A DNA stretch of 64,000 bases from Thermobacillus xylanilyticus. Its GTDB lineage: Bacteria > Bacillota > Bacilli > Paenibacillales > Paenibacillaceae. Below the pieces are notes generated by a model. That model made no database searches. It had not been told where the DNA came from and saw nothing but the letters and a program-made list of their open reading frames with translations. Shown piece after piece: positions 45,052 through 53,283 of the stretch. A program made the translations under genes and the position numbers. The stretch is from contig NZ_CAJRAY010000083.1 in NCBI RefSeq assembly GCF_907165215.1, positions 62,001-126,000 of the forward strand. Direction: 5' to 3'. The number at the start of each line of letters is the position of its first letter. Position 1 is the first letter of the stretch.

Positions 45052-45159
45052 ATGGGCCGCCTCCTTCGGCGCACGGCCTGTTCATGCGCCCGATAATGTA
45101 CATTTAGTATATGCCCGGTTCGTCGAAGTCGCAATGAATCGACGCATTGACAAATGGAA

Positions 45160-45194
45160 GAGCCGGCCCAGGCACGGATGTGCCTGACCGGCTC
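45160..45194 (-). terminator. Terminator after bshB2
   Basis: GAGCCGG (45160-45166) pairs with CCGGCTC (45188-45194) and AGGCAC with GTGCCT inside. It is positioned downstream of bshB2 on the minus strand and upstream of the cation efflux gene. The T-tract is better on the + strand. Confidence 0.6.
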
Positions 45195-45281
45195 CTTTTG
45201 TCCCCAATCCGCAGATACAACGCTGAAAGGCGTCTGCCATCGCGAAGCAATTTTCCGTCATGCCAATTTTGCAAAGCAGAT

Positions 45282-45938
45282 TCAATCAAACCGATAAGTC
45301 CAGAATCGCTCGGTTCCGAACCGCTCTTCCAGTTCGCGGGTGATCCGCTTGCCGCCGTCCGATATGCCGGGCACGTAAAATTGGGAGCGGTGCGCCCGGA
45401 TCGAATCGAACTTCTGCTTCAGGTACGGCCGGACGTCGCGGTAGACGTCGGGCTTGCCGAGATCGCGCTCGCAGCCGTGCGAGAAGGCGATGCAATGCAC
45501 GGTCGGCCGTTCGCCGCGAGGCATCCGTCCGATCACGCGGACGACGGCGGCGCCGCATGCGTCGTGGTCGGGGTGGACGGCATATCCCGGGTAGAAAGTG
45601 ATGACGAGCTCGGGCTTCACGTCGCGTACGACCGCGCCGATCCGCTCATCGAGCAGCTCGGGATCTTCGAATTCGATCGTCTTGTCCATGAAACCGAGCA
45701 GTCTGAGGTCCCGGACGCCGATGGCCCGGCACGATTCCTCGAGTTCCCGCCTGCGGAACCCGGGCAGCGTCAAGCGGTTCGCGAACGGCGGAAAACCCAT
45801 GTTCCGGCCCATCTCGCCGAGGGTCAGGCAGGCGTATGCGACTTCGGCGCCGGAGGCGGCGTACATGGCCAGCGTTCCGGACACGCCGAACGATTCGTCA
45901 TCGGGATGCGGGAAAACGGCAAGAACGCGTTTTTCCAT
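45282..45938 (-). CDS. bshB2: Bacillithiol biosynthesis deacetylase BshB2
   Basis: 218 residues of the LmbE/PIG-L zinc deacetylase family. The metal motif FPHPDDESFG is at residues 9-18, with a second site HPDHDACG and the late His in IAFSHGCERD. BshB enzymes deacetylate GlcNAc-malate to GlcN-malate in bacillithiol synthesis. It follows yojF by 21 nt, the same pairing as yojF-yojG in Bacillus subtilis, which supports BshB2 over other LmbE proteins. GAGGTG is 8 nt before the ATG. Confidence 0.93.
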   Translation of the reverse strand: MEKRVLAVFPHPDDESFGVSGTLAMYAASGAEVAYACLTLGEMGRNMGFPPFANRLTLPGFRRRELEESCRAIGVRDLRLLGFMDKTIEFEDPELLDERIGAVVRDVKPELVITFYPGYAVHPDHDACGAAVVRVIGRMPRGERPTVHCIAFSHGCERDLGKPDVYRDVRPYLKQKFDSIRAHRSQFYVPGISDGGKRITRELEERFGTERFWTYRFD

Positions 45939-45959
45939 AATCTAAGCACCTCTCCCCTC

Positions 45960-46304
45960 TCAGAACGGGCTCGGAGACAACTGCAGGGCGACGGCCAGCT
46001 TGCCTTCGCTGTTGTGGCCTGCCAGCAGGAGCCGCTCCGTCTCCGATTCCTCGTAGTGCGTCAGTCCCTCGCAATAGACCCATCCGTGTGCCATCTTCAG
46101 TCCGACGCGGTACGGACCGCTGCCGGATATCGTACCCCGTTCATAGCGGATGACGGCGTTCTTGACGAACGCCGACGACGGATGCCTGCTGCTGTCGTGA
46201 TGAGTGGCGTATGCGCCGGTCGTCGACTCGAGGTGAAGATAGAGATCGCGTCCTTTCAATGCCTCGAGCCGGGCCTGAACCGTTTCGGCGTCGATTGGTA
46301 TCAA
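45960..46304 (-). CDS. yojF: YojF-family (DUF1806) protein
   Basis: 114 residues. Characteristic stretches are GRDLYLHLESTTGAYA, KNAVIRYERGTISGSGPYRV and WVYCEGLTHYE. The family is found next to bshB2 and its molecular role is not established. The start is TTG at 46304, with AAGGAGGTG 6 nt upstream; no ATG is available at that position. Confidence 0.88.
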   Translation of the reverse strand: MIPIDAETVQARLEALKGRDLYLHLESTTGAYATHHDSSRHPSSAFVKNAVIRYERGTISGSGPYRVGLKMAHGWVYCEGLTHYEESETERLLLAGHNSEGKLAVALQLSPSPF

Positions 46305-46524
46305 TGTCGGCACCTCCTTGCGTGAAGACCGTCTGCCCGGCCTTGCCGGCGAATCCGGAAGTACCGGGGCAGCCGTCAAGTCATGGTACTGACAGGGTAC
46401 CACTCCGCAAGGCTTGAAATCAACGACATCCGCACATTTTGGACGAGGCGGGGGTGTTTATCCAGGAGGGAGTTGTCTTCCCGGCATATGATGCAGCAGT
46501 ACAAGTGGAAGGGGAGCGATGCCG

Positions 46525-47196
46525 ATGCAAGCGGGTACCGGCAGGACGCTGGCGAACAAGTGGGCAAAGACGGCTGCGCTCAAATCGCATCCGGGAATCG
46601 CTCCGCATATTCCGCACACGCGGCTGTTCACCGAAGCCAATCTGCGCCGGATGCTGGCGCAATACGGGAGCGTTGTCGTCAAGCCGCAGCGCGGCACCGG
46701 CGGACTCGGCGTCGCCAAGATTGCGCGCAGCGGACGCGGATATACCGTCACGGTCGGCGCGTCGAAACGCACGTACCGCTCGTTCGCGGGGCTGCTTCGG
46801 GCGCTGCGTCGGCTCAGGCGCGGGCGCCGCTACCTGATCCAGCGCTGCATCCCGCTCGCGACGATCGGCGGACGGCCGATCGATTACCGGGTGAAGATCG
46901 TGAAGGAGGGCGGCGCGTGGAAAATCCGGGCGATCGTCGGCCGGCTGGCACGCAAGGGGCTGTTCGTCACGAACCTGTGCCGCGGCGGCACGCAGCTGCC
47001 GGCTTCCGTCGGCATCAGCCGCTCGCTGTCTCCTCGGCTGGCGGCCGTCAAGAAACGGCAGATGCGTTCGCTCACGTACACGGCGACGGCCGTGCTGGAA
47101 CAGCGGTATCCCGGAATCGGCCAGCTCGGATTCGACTACGGTCTGGACCGCTCGGGGAAAATCTGGATTTTCGAAGTGAACACGCGGCCGCATTGA
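46525..47196 (+). CDS. YheC/YheD-family ATP-grasp protein (spore coat-associated type)
   Basis: 223 residues, shorter than the usual 350-450, holding essentially the ATP-grasp core: VVVKPQRGTGGLGVAKI (ATP-binding lysine and Gly-rich loop), YLIQRCIPLATIGGRPIDYR, and GKIWIFEVNTRPH at the end with the Mg2+ ligands (E, N). YheC/D proteins are linked to the spore coat in Bacillus; their ligation reaction is unknown. ATG 46525 has AGGGGAG 8 nt upstream; the ATG at 46519 is too close to it. Confidence 0.85.
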   Translation: MQAGTGRTLANKWAKTAALKSHPGIAPHIPHTRLFTEANLRRMLAQYGSVVVKPQRGTGGLGVAKIARSGRGYTVTVGASKRTYRSFAGLLRALRRLRRGRRYLIQRCIPLATIGGRPIDYRVKIVKEGGAWKIRAIVGRLARKGLFVTNLCRGGTQLPASVGISRSLSPRLAAVKKRQMRSLTYTATAVLEQRYPGIGQLGFDYGLDRSGKIWIFEVNTRPH

Positions 47197-47289
47197 TCTT
47201 GCCAGATATTTAATGAGGTTAATAGGATTTGCTAATCTGGAAATCAATATGCATCAAACTTTTTTATAGGGCAGGCGCAAATCACATGC

Positions 47290-47388
47290 TGTGTATAACT
47301 CTATCCACAACATCCCCATAGCAACGGCGCATTTTTCGACGTCTGCCCACAAGAAACGCACAATTCATACACAGTCCGCTGTGGATAT
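47290..47388. promoter_or_regulatory. Cluster of four DnaA-box-like sites upstream of sda
   Basis: TTATACACA on the minus strand (47290-47298) is a perfect TTATNCACA box. CTATCCACA (47301-47309), TCATACACA (47365-47373) and, on the minus strand, ATATCCACA (47380-47388) each have one mismatch. They lie just upstream of the sda promoter, as in Bacillus subtilis, where DnaA activates sda. Confidence 0.7.
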
Positions 47389-47397
47389 CCGGATCGC

Positions 47398-47427
47398 TTG
47401 TTACGCTGGAAATGGACATGCTAAGAT
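47398..47427 (+). promoter_or_regulatory. Putative sigma-A promoter of sda
   Basis: TTGTTA (47398-47403), an 18-nt spacer and TAAGAT (47422-47427) stand 9 nt after the last DnaA-like box and 35 nt before the sda start. Confidence 0.6.
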
Positions 47428-47462
47428 GAGGATGACACAAGCATTGAAAGGATGACCCGAGC

Positions 47463-47606
47463 ATGAACAAGCTTCCGGACGAATTGCTGCTCGAAGCTTA
47501 TTATACGGCGGTTGAACAGAAACTGGATCCCGCGTTCATCCGCATGCTCGCAGCGGAACTGTCCCGGCGCAAGCTGAAGCCTGTTTCCGTCCGGATGGGA
47601 GCGTAA
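47463..47606 (+). CDS. sda: Sporulation checkpoint inhibitor Sda
   Basis: 47 residues, below most gene-finder limits. It begins MNKLPDELLLEAYYTAVEQK and continues LDPAFIRMLAAELSRRKL, matching the helical hairpin of Bacillus subtilis Sda (KLSDELLIESYF..., NRDFIELIENEIKRR). Sda binds sporulation histidine kinases such as KinA and blocks autophosphorylation when replication is disturbed or active. The upstream DnaA-like cluster fits the known DnaA control of sda. GAAAGGA lies 11 nt before the ATG. Confidence 0.92.
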   Translation: MNKLPDELLLEAYYTAVEQKLDPAFIRMLAAELSRRKLKPVSVRMGA

Positions 47607-47619
47607 TAGATCCGGGCGT

Positions 47620-47862
47620 TCACGGCCGCAGGACAATCGTGACTTCGCCATCGGTTCCGCAGGATGCGCAGTGAACCGCGTGAATACAGATCATGTCTTC
47701 GATCGAGCCGCGCATGCGGCTTTCTTCGTGCCCGGGCTCGTACGGCGCGTACGGCCCGAGCGCGTCGGAAACACGCCCGGCGTCCTCGGCGGAGCGGCCG
47801 CAGCGGGGACAGTCGAAGACGAGCGGCACGAGACCGTTGCACACGGGACAGATCGGCGGCAT
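47620..47862 (-). CDS. Small zinc-ribbon-like conserved protein
   Basis: 80 residues with three Cys pairs: CPVCNGL near the start, CPRCGRSAEDAGRV, and HCASCGTDGEVTIVL at the end. The middle block GRVSDALGPYAPYEPG is shared by uncharacterised Bacillales proteins. Function unknown. ATG 47862 has GGGG 8 nt upstream; upstream ATG and GTG codons are too close. It lies 33 nt after yumC on the same strand and ends 13 nt from sda, which is convergent. Confidence 0.72.
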   Translation of the reverse strand: MPPICPVCNGLVPLVFDCPRCGRSAEDAGRVSDALGPYAPYEPGHEESRMRGSIEDMICIHAVHCASCGTDGEVTIVLRP

Positions 47863-47895
47863 GGCCATCACCCCGTCACATAGGATGTCCAGCCG

Positions 47896-48894
47896 TCACA
47901 ATTTCATATTGCTGCTGTGGCCCGGAGACAGCTTCGCGGTTGGATCGATGTACACTTTCGCGTTGTTGATGGCGGTCGGCGCTTCCCCGAAACCGACGGC
48001 GATCAGCTTCAGCTTGCCGGGGTAGGTGACGATGTCGCCCGCGGCGAAAATGCCCGGAATGGACGTCTCCATGCGCGAGTCGACGACGATGGAGCCGGAT
48101 TCGATCTGAAGTCCCCATTCCTCGATCGGGCCGAGCGAAGAGACGAAGCCGAAGCTGACGATGACCGCGTCGACCTCGTGCTCCGTCGTTTCGCCGGAGC
48201 GGCCATGTTTCAGGGTTACGCGTTCGATCCGCCCGCTGCCGGACAGGGCCTCGATCTCGGCGGGCGTGATGATGTTCACGCTCGACGCCTTCAGCTTCTC
48301 GACGCTGTGCTCGTGGGCCCGGAATTTGTCCCGGCGGTGCACCAGCGTGACGGAGGATGCGATCGGCTCGAGCATGAGCGCCCAGTCGACGGCGGAGTCG
48401 CCGCCGCCGCTGATCAGGACGCGCTTGTCCCGGAATTTCTCCATGTCATTGACAAAATAATGCAGGTTGACGCCCTCGTATGCTTCCGCTCCCGGCAATT
48501 CCAGCTTCCGGGGTTCGAAAGCGCCGACGCCGGCGGTGATGATGACGGCGCGCGCGTGGTGCACGGTGCGGTCGGTCGTCACTTCGAACAGCCGTTCCTC
48601 GATTTTTCGCACGTTCAGCACTTTTTCTTCGAGACAGATTTCCGGCTTGAACAGATCGAGCTGCTCACGGAGACGGTCGACGAGTTTCTGCGCCTTCACG
48701 CGCGGAAAGCCCGCCACGTCAAAAATTTCTTTCTCCGGGTAGAGCGCGGAGAGCTGGCCGCCGAGCTGCGGCATGCTCTCGATGATTTTCACGGTCGCCT
48801 GCCGCATGCCGCCGTAGAATGCGGCGAACATGCCGACGGGACCGCCGCCGACGATGACGATGTCGGTCAGATTGGGATGGGTTTGCTGGGACAT
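47896..48894 (-). CDS. yumC: Ferredoxin/flavodoxin-NADP reductase, YumC (thioredoxin-reductase-like FNR)
   Basis: 332 residues. FAD fold [23 protein letters not shown] fold [17 protein letters not shown], and the C-terminal block [20 protein letters not shown]. The CxxC pair of thioredoxin reductases is absent, as expected for YumC-type FNR. It supplies reduced ferredoxin or flavodoxin. GGAGGTG is 7 nt before ATG 48894. Divergent from ndh across a 325-nt gap that carries a Fur-like dyad and a Rex operator. Confidence 0.92.
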   Translation of the reverse strand: MSQQTHPNLTDIVIVGGGPVGMFAAFYGGMRQATVKIIESMPQLGGQLSALYPEKEIFDVAGFPRVKAQKLVDRLREQLDLFKPEICLEEKVLNVRKIEERLFEVTTDRTVHHARAVIITAGVGAFEPRKLELPGAEAYEGVNLHYFVNDMEKFRDKRVLISGGGDSAVDWALMLEPIASSVTLVHRRDKFRAHEHSVEKLKASSVNIITPAEIEALSGSGRIERVTLKHGRSGETTEHEVDAVIVSFGFVSSLGPIEEWGLQIESGSIVVDSRMETSIPGIFAAGDIVTYPGKLKLIAVGFGEAPTAINNAKVYIDPTAKLSPGHSSNMKL

Positions 48895-49022
48895 CACACG
48901 GCACCTCCAGGCTGATTGGATAATTTCGACATCTGCGCGGTTATTTTTACATTATACCTGTTCCCGCGTCCTTCGTCTGTCGTTTTTGTACGGAGTTCTA
49001 AAAGAATTCGTAGGTTTTGCTC

Positions 49023-49055
49023 TTGAACTTTTTCTGAAAACTGCTATCATTTTCA
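49023..49055 (+). promoter_or_regulatory. Promoter overlapped by a Fur-like dyad
   Basis: TTGAAC (49023-49028), a 16-nt spacer and TATCAT (49045-49050) form a + strand promoter towards ndh. A 21-bp dyad at 49035-49055, with ends TGAAAA and TTTTCA, covers the -10; on the minus strand its first half reads TGAAAATGATA, close to the Gram-positive Fur box. The rest of the 48895-49219 gap holds no gene. Confidence 0.5.
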
Positions 49056-49157
49056 ATGTATGTTACGGGTATTGTGTCCGATATCTGTTCGAGCGCATAC
49101 ATGAGGGCGTTTGAATTGACGCAAGCTAGGCATGAAACCCTTGATGGCCGGTCTTGT

Positions 49158-49175
49158 TTGTGTAATTTTTCACAA
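49158..49175. promoter_or_regulatory. Rex operator upstream of ndh
   Basis: TTGTGTAATTTTTCACAA matches the Rex consensus TTGTGAANNNNTTCACAA at 13 of 14 fixed positions. It lies 44 nt before the ndh start. In Bacillus subtilis Rex represses ndh in an NADH-sensing loop. Confidence 0.75.
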
Positions 49176-49219
49176 TATCCCGGTAATGATCAACGACCAA
49201 GAATGGAAGGGAGCCCAAC

Positions 49220-50413
49220 ATGAGCAGCATTCCGAAGATCGTCATTCTCGGCGCCGGGTACGGGGGCGTCATGACGGCGCTTCGTCTGCAGAAGCAACTC
49301 AATTACAACGAAGCGGACGTGACGCTCGTCAACAAGCATGACTACCATTATATTACCACCCACCTGCACATGCCGGCCGCAGGAACGGACAGTCCGGAGA
49401 ATGCACGCGTCAGCATTTCGAAACTGATCGACGAGTTCAAGATCGATTTCGTGAAGTCGACGGTCGTGCAGATCCGGCCGCAGGACCGCAAGGTCATTCT
49501 GGAGGACGGCACGCTGTCTTACGACTACCTCGTGATCGGCGTCGGCGGGGAGCCGGAGACGTTCGGCATTCCGGGCCTGAAGGAGTACGCGCTGAACATC
49601 CGGAGCATCAACTCCGTCCGTCTGATCCGCGAACATATTGAGTATCAGTTCGCGAAGTACAAACGCGAGCCGCATCGCACCGACTATCTGACGTTCATCG
49701 TCGGCGGCGCGGGCTTCACCGGCATCGAGTTCGTCGGCGAGCTGGCCGACCGCATCCCGCAGCTCTGCCGTGAATTCGACGTCGATCCGCAGCTCGTGAA
49801 GCTGATCAACATCGAAGCGGCGCCGACCGCGCTGCCGGGCTTCGATCCGGAGCTCGTCGAATATGCGATGGACGTGCTGCGCAAGAAAGGCGTCACGTTC
49901 CGCATCGGCACGCCGATCAAGGAGTGCAAGCCGGACGGCGTCATCGTCGGCGAAGGCGAGGAGATCAAGGCGCAGACGGTCATCTGGACCGGCGGCATCC
50001 GCGGCAACCGGCTGATCGAGGAAGCCGGCTTCGAGACGATGCGCGGCCGCGTGAAGGTCGACGAATATCTGCGTGCGCCGGGGCATGACAATGTTTACGT
50101 CGTCGGCGACAACTCGCTGGTGTTCAACGAGGAAGGCCGCCCGTACCCGCCGACGGCGCAGATCGCCATGCAGCAAGGCGTGGCCGTGGCGCACAACCTG
50201 GTCGCCTCCATCCGCAACCAGGCGCTGAAGAAGTTCGAGTACAAACACAAGGGCACGGTCGCTTCGCTGGGCAAAGGTGAAGCCATCGGCATCGCCTTCG
50301 GCAAGAAGTACAAAGGCTGGACGGCAGCCCAGCTCAAGAAGCTCATCGACCTGCGCTATCTGTTCATCATCGGCGGCATTCCGCTCGTGCTGCGCAAAGG
50401 GAAATTCTTCTGA
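49220..50413 (+). CDS. ndh: Type II NADH dehydrogenase (NDH-2)
   Basis: 397 residues. FAD fold IVILGAGYGGVMTALRLQ, NADH fold FIVGGAGFTGIEFVGELAD, and the FAD-closing motif VYVVGDNSLVFNEEGRPYPP. It oxidises NADH and reduces menaquinone at the inner face of the membrane; the C-terminal amphipathic helices (WTAAQLKKLIDLRYLFIIGG) anchor it. GAAGGGAG precedes the ATG. The Rex operator upstream fits NADH feedback. A small gene overlaps its stop codon. Confidence 0.94.
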   Translation: MSSIPKIVILGAGYGGVMTALRLQKQLNYNEADVTLVNKHDYHYITTHLHMPAAGTDSPENARVSISKLIDEFKIDFVKSTVVQIRPQDRKVILEDGTLSYDYLVIGVGGEPETFGIPGLKEYALNIRSINSVRLIREHIEYQFAKYKREPHRTDYLTFIVGGAGFTGIEFVGELADRIPQLCREFDVDPQLVKLINIEAAPTALPGFDPELVEYAMDVLRKKGVTFRIGTPIKECKPDGVIVGEGEEIKAQTVIWTGGIRGNRLIEEAGFETMRGRVKVDEYLRAPGHDNVYVVGDNSLVFNEEGRPYPPTAQIAMQQGVAVAHNLVASIRNQALKKFEYKHKGTVASLGKGEAIGIAFGKKYKGWTAAQLKKLIDLRYLFIIGGIPLVLRKGKFF

Positions 50414-50706
50414 TGCGGCACTGCAGCGTACAAGTGCGGGGACTGCTGACCCGGGACGAGCTCGACCGCTACAACGCGCTCATGGAAGTCGGCTCTTACC
50501 TGGAATCGCAGGGACGATACGACCTGGCTTATACGGTGCAACGAGAAGTGGATCTGCTGATTCAGCCCGCGATCGAGCGGCTGAAGGCGAAAAGCCGCGA
50601 GCGCGACCGGATGACGGCAGAATATCTGGCGGCGAAAAAAGCCGAAGCGGAAGGCGCGGCAGCCAACGGGACGGCGGACGCCGGAACGGAAGAAGACGAC
50701 GAGTGA
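50413..50706 (+). CDS. Unrecognised small protein coupled to ndh
   Basis: 97 residues. The ATG at 50413 overlaps the ndh stop (TGATG), so translation is coupled. The sequence is soluble and helical: ELDRYNALMEVGSYLESQGR and DLAYTVQREVDLLIQPAIER, then a charged Ala/Glu-rich tail. I recognise no family. Its place suggests a partner or regulator of NDH-2, but nothing in the sequence shows it. Confidence 0.65.
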   Translation: MRHCSVQVRGLLTRDELDRYNALMEVGSYLESQGRYDLAYTVQREVDLLIQPAIERLKAKSRERDRMTAEYLAAKKAEAEGAAANGTADAGTEEDDE

Positions 50707-50740
50707 TGCTATCGGAATGCTGCGCCATCGGGAACGAAAC

Positions 50741-50776
50741 AAGGCCGGTCAGGATGCGAATCCTGTCCGGCCTTTT
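50741..50776. terminator. Terminator between ndh operon and hemQ
   Basis: A 15-position stem with one T-T mismatch (50741-50755 with 50760-50774), loop GCGA, then TT. The AA start allows use from either side. Confidence 0.8.
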
Positions 50777-50787
50777 GCTGCGTCCAT

Positions 50788-51534
50788 TTACACGTTCAAC
50801 AGTTCGCCAAGCTTGTCCGACGTCAACAGATTGCCGACGTAGAAGTCGCCGAATTCGCCGAACCGCGCGCTTACCTCGTCGAAACGCATTTCGTAGACCA
50901 GCTTCTTGAACTGGATCGGGTCGTCGGCGAACAGCGTGACGCCCCACTCCCACAAGTCGAAGCCGACCGAACCGGTGATGATCTGCCGGACCTTGCCGGC
51001 GTATTTGCGGCCGGTCATGCCATGGGAGCGCATCATTTCGCGCCGCTCGTCGATCGGGAGCATGTACCAGTTGTCGCTGCCCTGCCGGCGTTTGTTCATC
51101 GGGTAGAAGCAGATGTGCCGGGTTTTCGGCAGAATCGGTTTGAGCCGGGCGACGATCTCCGGGTTCTGCATCGGATCGGTTCCCGGCTGCGCCATATAGT
51201 TGCTCAGCTCGACGACGCTGACATAGGAGTACGCGGGAAGCGTATAGTCGGCAAATGCCGATTTGTTGAACGCCGTCTCCACTTCCTGCAGTTCGTCCAG
51301 CGTCTCGCGCAGATGCATGAACAGAATGTCGGCTTTCTGGCCGACGATCGCGTAGACGGCCGTGCTGCCGGTTTTCGCGGCTTCGACCGATGCCCATTCT
51401 TCCATCATGCGGCGCAGTTCGCCTGCTGCCTGTTCCCGCTCGGCCGCGTCGGCCTGCTTCCATGCCGACCAGTCGATGGTGCGGAAATCGTGCAGCGCGA
51501 ACCAGCCTTCAAGCGTTTGAGCCGCTTCGCTCAT
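50788..51534 (-). CDS. hemQ: Coproheme decarboxylase HemQ (ChdC)
   Basis: 248 residues of the chlorite-dismutase-like family. It carries out the final step of the coproporphyrin-dependent haem pathway of Gram-positives, decarboxylating coprohaem III with H2O2. Catalytic Tyr144 and Lys148 are in CFYPMNKRR and the proximal haem ligand His171 in [10 protein letters not shown], one residue off the numbering of the Geobacillus enzyme (145, 149, 172). GGAGG precedes the ATG. Monocistronic. Confidence 0.95.
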   Translation of the reverse strand: MSEAAQTLEGWFALHDFRTIDWSAWKQADAAEREQAAGELRRMMEEWASVEAAKTGSTAVYAIVGQKADILFMHLRETLDELQEVETAFNKSAFADYTLPAYSYVSVVELSNYMAQPGTDPMQNPEIVARLKPILPKTRHICFYPMNKRRQGSDNWYMLPIDERREMMRSHGMTGRKYAGKVRQIITGSVGFDLWEWGVTLFADDPIQFKKLVYEMRFDEVSARFGEFGDFYVGNLLTSDKLGELLNV

Positions 51535-51721
51535 GGAAACCCTCCTTCAGGTTCTGTCGTTCGTGGAACCTGCACTTGTCGCCCTCATTGTACCCGAACG
51601 GCGGGACGCGGGGCAAATGACGGTCTTGTGACAAAGCCGCTCCGAAATTGACTCGTGCGGGCACTTCCACTAAACTACTCTAGAGAAACGGAATGCGCCA
51701 AGGAAGGAGCTTGCTTCCGAC

Positions 51722-52009
51722 ATGCTGCAAATGATCGTGCTGTTGCTTCTGTTCTTCGTGATGATCTTCGGCATCGGCTTCATTCTGAACATGCTGATCA
51801 AGACGACCTGGTTTCCGATCTGGCTGTTCCTGATCGTCGGCGTGCCGCTGGGCATGTACTTCACCTGGGATGAGTCGAAGTCGTTCACGGCCAATCTGAC
51901 CGGGTATTCCTACGTTGACATCTCGGTGGCGCTCGCGGGTCTCGCCGGCGCGTATGTCAGCGGCTGGACGATCCGCAAGCTGCGCCAGGGCGGATACAAA
52001 ATGTTCTAA
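51722..52009 (+). CDS. YuiB-like small membrane protein
   Basis: 95 residues with three hydrophobic segments, starting MLQMIVLLLLFFVMIFGIGF and including WFPIWLFLIVGVPLGMYFTW. It resembles the YuiB family; in Bacillus subtilis yuiB lies near yumC and yumB, as here, where ferredoxin reductase and ndh are close by. Function unknown. AAGGAAGGAG upstream. Confidence 0.75.
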   Translation: MLQMIVLLLLFFVMIFGIGFILNMLIKTTWFPIWLFLIVGVPLGMYFTWDESKSFTANLTGYSYVDISVALAGLAGAYVSGWTIRKLRQGGYKMF

Positions 52010-52071
52010 TCGGCACCGGAGACGGCAGAGCCATACTAAGACGGAATACCGATTCCGTCGAGGTGAGGGCG

Positions 52072-52938
52072 ATGCCGTTTATTCATGTGAACGGGACGGA
52101 CATCCATTGTCACGCGCTTGGCCGGGGGCCGGCCGTCGTCATGGTGCACCCGCCGTTTATCGCGAGTTCCATTTTCAATTATCTGAAGCATGATCTGTCC
52201 TGGGATCACCGCGTCGTCGTGTTCGACATCCGCGGGCATGGGCACAGTCCGCCGGGCGACGCTTCGCTCACGATTCCGCTCATCGCGGAGGACATCCGGC
52301 AGTTGCTGGACCGGCTCGACATCGAGTCCGCCTATGCCTGCGGCTATTCCTGCGGCGCGATGCCGGTGCTTGAAGCGCTGTTGAGCGCGCCCGGCCGGTT
52401 CCGGGGCGCCGTGCTGCTGTCCGGCATGAGCGAGCTGACCGACAGGCGCAGCCGGATGCAGATGCGGGCCGGCGTCATGCTCCGCGGCCTGTCCCCGGAG
52501 GCGGTCGTCGTGCCGGTCGCGCTCGGCAACGCAGACAGCCGGACAACGTTCGGCGTGCTCCATGCGGAGGGCAAGATCGGCGATGCGCGCCGCTGCCGGG
52601 AATATGCGGATAGCTGCCTGCGTTACAGCTGCACCGGGCGGCTGAACCGCATCGATCATCCCGTGCTGCTGCTCAGCGGCGCGGAGGACGGGGCGGGCTG
52701 CGCCTATGCACGCGCCTTGCGCGATCGACTTCGGGAGTCGGAGTGGTACAGGATCCGGAAAGCGGGCCATCACCTGCCGACGAAGGCGCCGGATCAGACG
52801 AGCGATGTCATCCGCGCCTGGATCGCGAAGCTGGAAGGCCGGGACGCGGCGCCCGAGTTCGCCGGGCCGGAAGGTCTGGCGGAGGTGCTCATGGCGGACG
52901 AGGCGGATGCTGCGGCGCAGGAAGCGGAGCGGAGCTGA
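52072..52938 (+). CDS. Alpha/beta-hydrolase
   Basis: 288 residues. Nucleophile elbow GYSCGAMP (Ser), oxyanion region VMVHPPFI, acid region LLLSGAEDGAG (Asp) and the late His in KAGHHLPTKAP give a full catalytic triad. Substrate unknown. ATG 52072 follows GAGGTGA by 5 nt; a GTG at 52063 is in frame but inside that site. Array B begins 52 nt after its stop. Confidence 0.82.
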   Translation: MPFIHVNGTDIHCHALGRGPAVVMVHPPFIASSIFNYLKHDLSWDHRVVVFDIRGHGHSPPGDASLTIPLIAEDIRQLLDRLDIESAYACGYSCGAMPVLEALLSAPGRFRGAVLLSGMSELTDRRSRMQMRAGVMLRGLSPEAVVVPVALGNADSRTTFGVLHAEGKIGDARRCREYADSCLRYSCTGRLNRIDHPVLLLSGAEDGAGCAYARALRDRLRESEWYRIRKAGHHLPTKAPDQTSDVIRAWIAKLEGRDAAPEFAGPEGLAEVLMADEADAAAQEAERS

Positions 52939-52990
52939 CCGAGGGTCGGCGGCCGCTCTTTTTGTGCGTAAATGGGGTGAATGGCGCAAG

Positions 52991-53164
52991 CTGGTGCAGA
53001 AATGCACTATATTTTTTAAAAATAATCCGGGATGGCCCCATCTGGTGCATATGTGCACCATATACGGCGAAATCCCAACGAAAACGGTCTGATCTGGTGC
53101 AGAAATGCACCAGAATGGCCCAATGGCCTTCGAGACCGATCCATCTGGTGCATTTTTGCACTAC
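52991..53164. repeat. Array B: four 20-bp dyads at 51/52/51-bp spacing
   Basis: Dyads start at 52991, 53042, 53094 and 53145. Left arm CTGGTGCA is invariant; the loop is 4 variable bases (GAAA, TATG, GAAA, TTTT); the right arm is TGCACCAG in the third unit and TGCACTAT, TGCACCAT and TGCACTAC in the others. The 31-32 bp between dyads have no visible similarity to each other. The array fills most of the 345-nt gap before dnaB; an extended -10 (TGCTAGAAT, ending at 53240) follows it. Confidence 0.9.
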
Positions 53165-53283
53165 ATCCCGCATCCCGCGGCCGTCCGAACGAGACCGCTG
53201 CCGACTTAAATCTGCGATCAGTGTCGTTTTGTGCTAGAATAGGATCACGAGATTTCCCACGACGGATGGAGCTGGATGACAGC

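Noticed and set aside
43552-45096. A long + strand reading frame through array A (and another on the minus strand, 42975-44039) that would encode 17-residue peptide repeats
   Set aside because: The frames are open because the period is 51 bp (17 codons) and no stop falls in phase; there is no ribosome site, both strands are open, and the frames overlap well-supported genes.
47290-47388. A replication origin
   Set aside because: Four DnaA-like boxes without dnaA, dnaN, an unwinding element or other origin genes; sda directly downstream explains the cluster.
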